Part shown: positions 61,420-64,000 of the stretch, piece after piece
Layout of the letters: each line of letters opens with the position of its first letter
How positions within the stretch are numbered: position 1 is the stretch's first letter
Assembly: GCA_029204225.1 (NCBI GenBank)
Contig: CM055102.1
Coordinates: forward strand, 11,173,245-11,237,244
Length of the DNA: 64,000 nucleotides
From: Diphasiastrum complanatum
Taxonomy: Eukaryota > Streptophyta > Lycopodiopsida > Lycopodiales > Lycopodiaceae
Direction of reading: 5' to 3'
Translations under genes and position numbers: made by a program
The notes under the pieces: generated by a model
What the model was told of the DNA's origin: nothing
Database searches by the model: none
The model's input: only the letters and a program-made list of their open reading frames with translations

Positions 61420-61456
61420 GCAGCGAAACGCGATTCTCAGAATCGCGTTTTGCTGC
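61420..61456. repeat. 37-base near-perfect palindrome upstream of the hAT frame
   Basis: GCAGCGAAACGCGATTCT, one central C, and its inverse AGAATCGCGTTTTGCTGC, with a single mismatched pair. It lies where the 5' terminal region of the minus-strand hAT element would be expected, so it may be a terminal or subterminal repeat. Confidence 0.7.
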
Positions 61457-61789
61457 ATCTATGGTTGATACTAGATAGCTATTAGCTATGCCCAGACAAC
61501 GGGATCCTTTATGGGATCACGTCACCCTTAATGCAGGTTATGGCACGTCAAGCACGAACCATGTGGCAATGGGCATGCAAGCCCTCACGAGCTAAACTTC
61601 TGTTCTCTTACAAGTTACAAGACTCTAAAGATGATGAATCATGATGGTCGTGTCTTTGCATACTTCCTGAATGCACTTGTGACTTGAGCATGATTTCTCA
61701 AGGCCATAAGCTTTATACTGGCAATGGGCATGAAGAGATTCACGCTACCTAATAACCTATCCATGACAATATCAATAATTGACTAGGGA

Positions 61790-62866
61790 AAGTGACCATA
61801 GTTACCATACACAGTTTCTCCTTTGAAATTGCATTCTCTAGAGCATTCTGATGAAATTGGATGTATCTACTTGGTACTGGATTTTCTATGACATGCGTAA
61901 ACCCCAAAAACCCATACTAGATATTGCAAAAGCTATTAGTATGGTTCGTCAGTTTATGGTTAAGCCTAAATAAGTTCCTTGGAAAGTTGCAAAGCGAATA
62001 CTCAGATATATTAAAGATACTATATATTTTGTTTTGTAGTTGTTGGGATTTGTGGATGCAAATTGGGCTGGAGATGCAGAAGATCGAAGATCGACTATAG
62101 GTTATTTCTTTACTCTTGGATCAGGTTCTATATCTTGGAGTTCAAAGAAGCAACCTACCAGGGCATTGTCATCTATAGAGGCAGAGTACCGAGCTGCCAC
62201 AAGTGCAGCATGCTAGGCAATTTGGTTATAACGGATTTTACATGATCTTTATATGGTTCAGGAAACACCGACAATACTTTAGTGTGATAACCAGTGTTGC
62301 AGCAAGTTGGCAAAGAATCTGGTTTTCCATAGCAGATCCAAGCATATTGAAGTGCAATGCGACTTTATCAGAGAGACACTTCAGAATTATGAAGTTGAGC
62401 TTGCAATTCTATGTGTAGAATGATCTATATTTGCTATTTTTGGATCCACACGTGTGAAATACAATAGCTTGCTAGTTTTGTACGGACAACAACTATACTT
62501 TACGTTTTGATTCATGTTTGATCAAGTTCTATTAGAGTTTGCATCTTATTTTGTGTGTAGATGCTGATTTTTTCACATTGGCAAGATTGGAGTAGCTTCT
62601 TTTGTAACCAAAGATCCTTTATGGATTTGGATCATTTATGATCTGAATTCTTTCACAACAATCAAATTTTCATAGCAGGACAACGCACATCGAAGGACAA
62701 CTACACTTCATCAGAGAGAACATTCAAAGTGGTGAAGTGCTCTTTTATTGCCTTATAGAAAAGCAAGTTGCAGATATCTTTAGCAAAGGACTTGGCAAAT
62801 TTTTTTTTTTAGGAGTTTAGAGAACTTCTAGGAGTAATAGATAACAAAGTAAACATTAAGGGGGAG
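61790..62866 (+). pseudogene. Copia RT end, RNase H and polypurine tract
   Basis: Plus strand. An RT tail with VRQFMVKPK lies near 61950 and WKVAKRILRYIKDTIYF near 61980-62030. RNase H follows with [20 protein letters not shown] near 62046-62105, then [27 protein letters not shown] near 62130-62210. The RNase H tail HIEGQLHFIRENIQ and QVADIFSKGLGK lies at 62690-62800 after partial duplication of that region. It ends in a purine run AAGGGGGAG (62858-62866). Stops and shifts are present, and everything before the RT tail is missing. Confidence 0.88.
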
Positions 62867-63120
62867 TGTTAGAAATTAATGTTTATTTGCACCCCTAAGG
62901 TTAGTTTGGCCATGCTTGCGAGCTATTTTAGGGGCCCTTTTTATTTTTAATATATCAAAGTCAAAGTCCTAAAGTCAAGTTCTTGAAAATCACCTTATAG
63001 GAAGTTAAATAGCATCAATGCTTAATATTGAGAAACCCTAACGAGAGAATTGCTGACCATGGTTTATCACTGTCACAGAAGTAACTAGTCCATTAATTAA
63101 CGATTTCAATGAAGAAACAA
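62867..63120 (+). repeat. Start of a Copia 3' LTR
   Basis: TGTTAGAAATTAATG follows the polypurine tract directly, the standard start of plant Copia LTRs. The right border is uncertain; no matching 5' LTR is present in the window. Confidence 0.6.
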
Positions 63121-64000
63121 CTATTTGTTTACTCCAAATAAACAGCTTTGCAATCATGTTAAGCCACATCGAGTAAAGAATCCTTGGTTCACTCTACAAA
63201 TTTATGATGTTCGATAGCGAAATGTACAGGCCTTACAAATTCAAAGTAGAATATTTCAAAATACATAATACGTTTGCATGTTATTGATAATGCCATCAAA
63301 TGTGCACAAATGATCATCATAAAAAAACACTCGCAATAATAGATGAAAAATTTGGAGTGTAGGAAGTGTTCAAATACAATTAATATTGCTCTAACAGTAA
63401 AGGAGAGCTGTTATGGATGAGGTTTTTCAGAACATGCTTAAAGCCTTGCTATCTTAGCGTTTTGCCCTTTTGCTGATAAGGGATTCGAGTTGGTACCATA
63501 GAGCTTTTTAAGGCATGGCACTTATTAAGGTGTGAGTTTTGAGGGGGCTAAGAGGCCTGCTGATTCTAGGATCGGAGATTTCTTACCCTGACGACAAAGG
63601 GAGGTGGGGGGATTTCAATGTTTGAGTGATTATAATATTGCAAGAGATGGATCAGACATTGTCAGAGGCATGAATCAGGAGCTTCTTTATTAATAAAATA
63701 GAGCTTGAGTTTGTCTGGGTAGGCATGATCTTGTCCATCCTTGTAATTTTTTTTAAGGTTTGTTGAAGATAACATCTGAAATTTGGACCCTGGTATGTGT
63801 ATCCTGAGACTATTTTTATTCATTTTAGACTATAAAAGTATGGTCTACAATTGCATACAACTGCAATAGACATCTTTGTAGCATGGCTCTTTGCTGATAA
63901 GTGGTTCTTTGAAATCTGGTAATAGAGTTGCTTGAGCTTTCTATTTTGATGTGGCATGGTGTTTTCGCTCTACAGCTGGTTCATAGTTTGAACAATGGTA
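63121..64000. other. Window end, nothing recognised
   Basis: No gene, repeat or RNA that I can support. It may include the rest of the LTR. Confidence 0.35.

Overview
The window looks like nuclear DNA of a land plant with a large, repeat-rich genome. The evidence is spliced plant-type genes, many decayed Copia and Gypsy LTR retrotransposons primed by initiator-Met tRNA, hAT transposase remnants, and long CT/GA microsatellites. A Helitron-type helicase plus endonuclease relic and a Penelope-like reverse transcriptase relic hint at a non-flowering lineage such as a fern or lycophyte. That placement is inference, and the sequence alone does not settle it.

Four genes are clear and one is new. 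(1) A minus-end-directed KIN-14 kinesin of the ATK1 type has 18 exons on + (4523-12053). (2) Directly behind it lies an unrecognised small gene on + that I assembled from five phase-compatible exons (12396-13941). (3) An intronless WDR83/MORG1-type WD40 gene lies on - (18376-19296). (4) A four-exon 3-hydroxybutyryl-CoA dehydrogenase lies on + (35974-41005). (5) A plastid-type coiled-coil protein with three tandem 23-residue repeats lies on + (57842-59341); its last codons may be intron read-through. These genes share no pathway. What most of them share is a GA/CT-rich leader next to the start.

The rest is mostly mobile-element debris. From start to end it contains:
- a Helitron relic (about 290-1500);
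- a Copia relic on - (15.2-17.45 kb);
- a Copia 5' half on - with LTR and primer-binding site (20.1-22.9 kb), abutting a Penelope-like RT (22.9-23.95 kb);
- a possible LTR and gag start (24.2-25.4 kb) and a Gypsy pol on - (25.4-27.4 kb);
- a Copia LTR-PBS-gag-protease unit (27.56-30.2 kb) joined to a Gypsy fragment;
- a solo LTR nested in another LTR (30.9-32.07 kb) and a Copia RT/RNase H on - (32.6-33.5 kb);
- a Copia RT fragment inside a dehydrogenase intron;
- a Copia RNase H-LTR-PBS unit on - (45.4-46.5 kb);
- a long foldback element (48.2-48.6 kb) and two BED-finger hAT relics (49.1 and 59.6-60.5 kb);
- a Gypsy gag-protease region (50.3-53.1 kb), a Copia gag-protease region (54.9-55.9 kb) and a Copia RT/RNase H tail with polypurine tract and LTR (61.8-62.9 kb).

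No rRNA, tRNA, CRISPR or bacterial-type operon was seen. No complete autonomous element survives. I do not claim a wholly new biological system. The items I rate most worth checking are the Penelope-like RT, the Helitron/endonuclease relic, the five-exon unknown gene, the GC-AG introns of the kinesin, the long foldback, and the microsatellite that arose inside one LTR copy.
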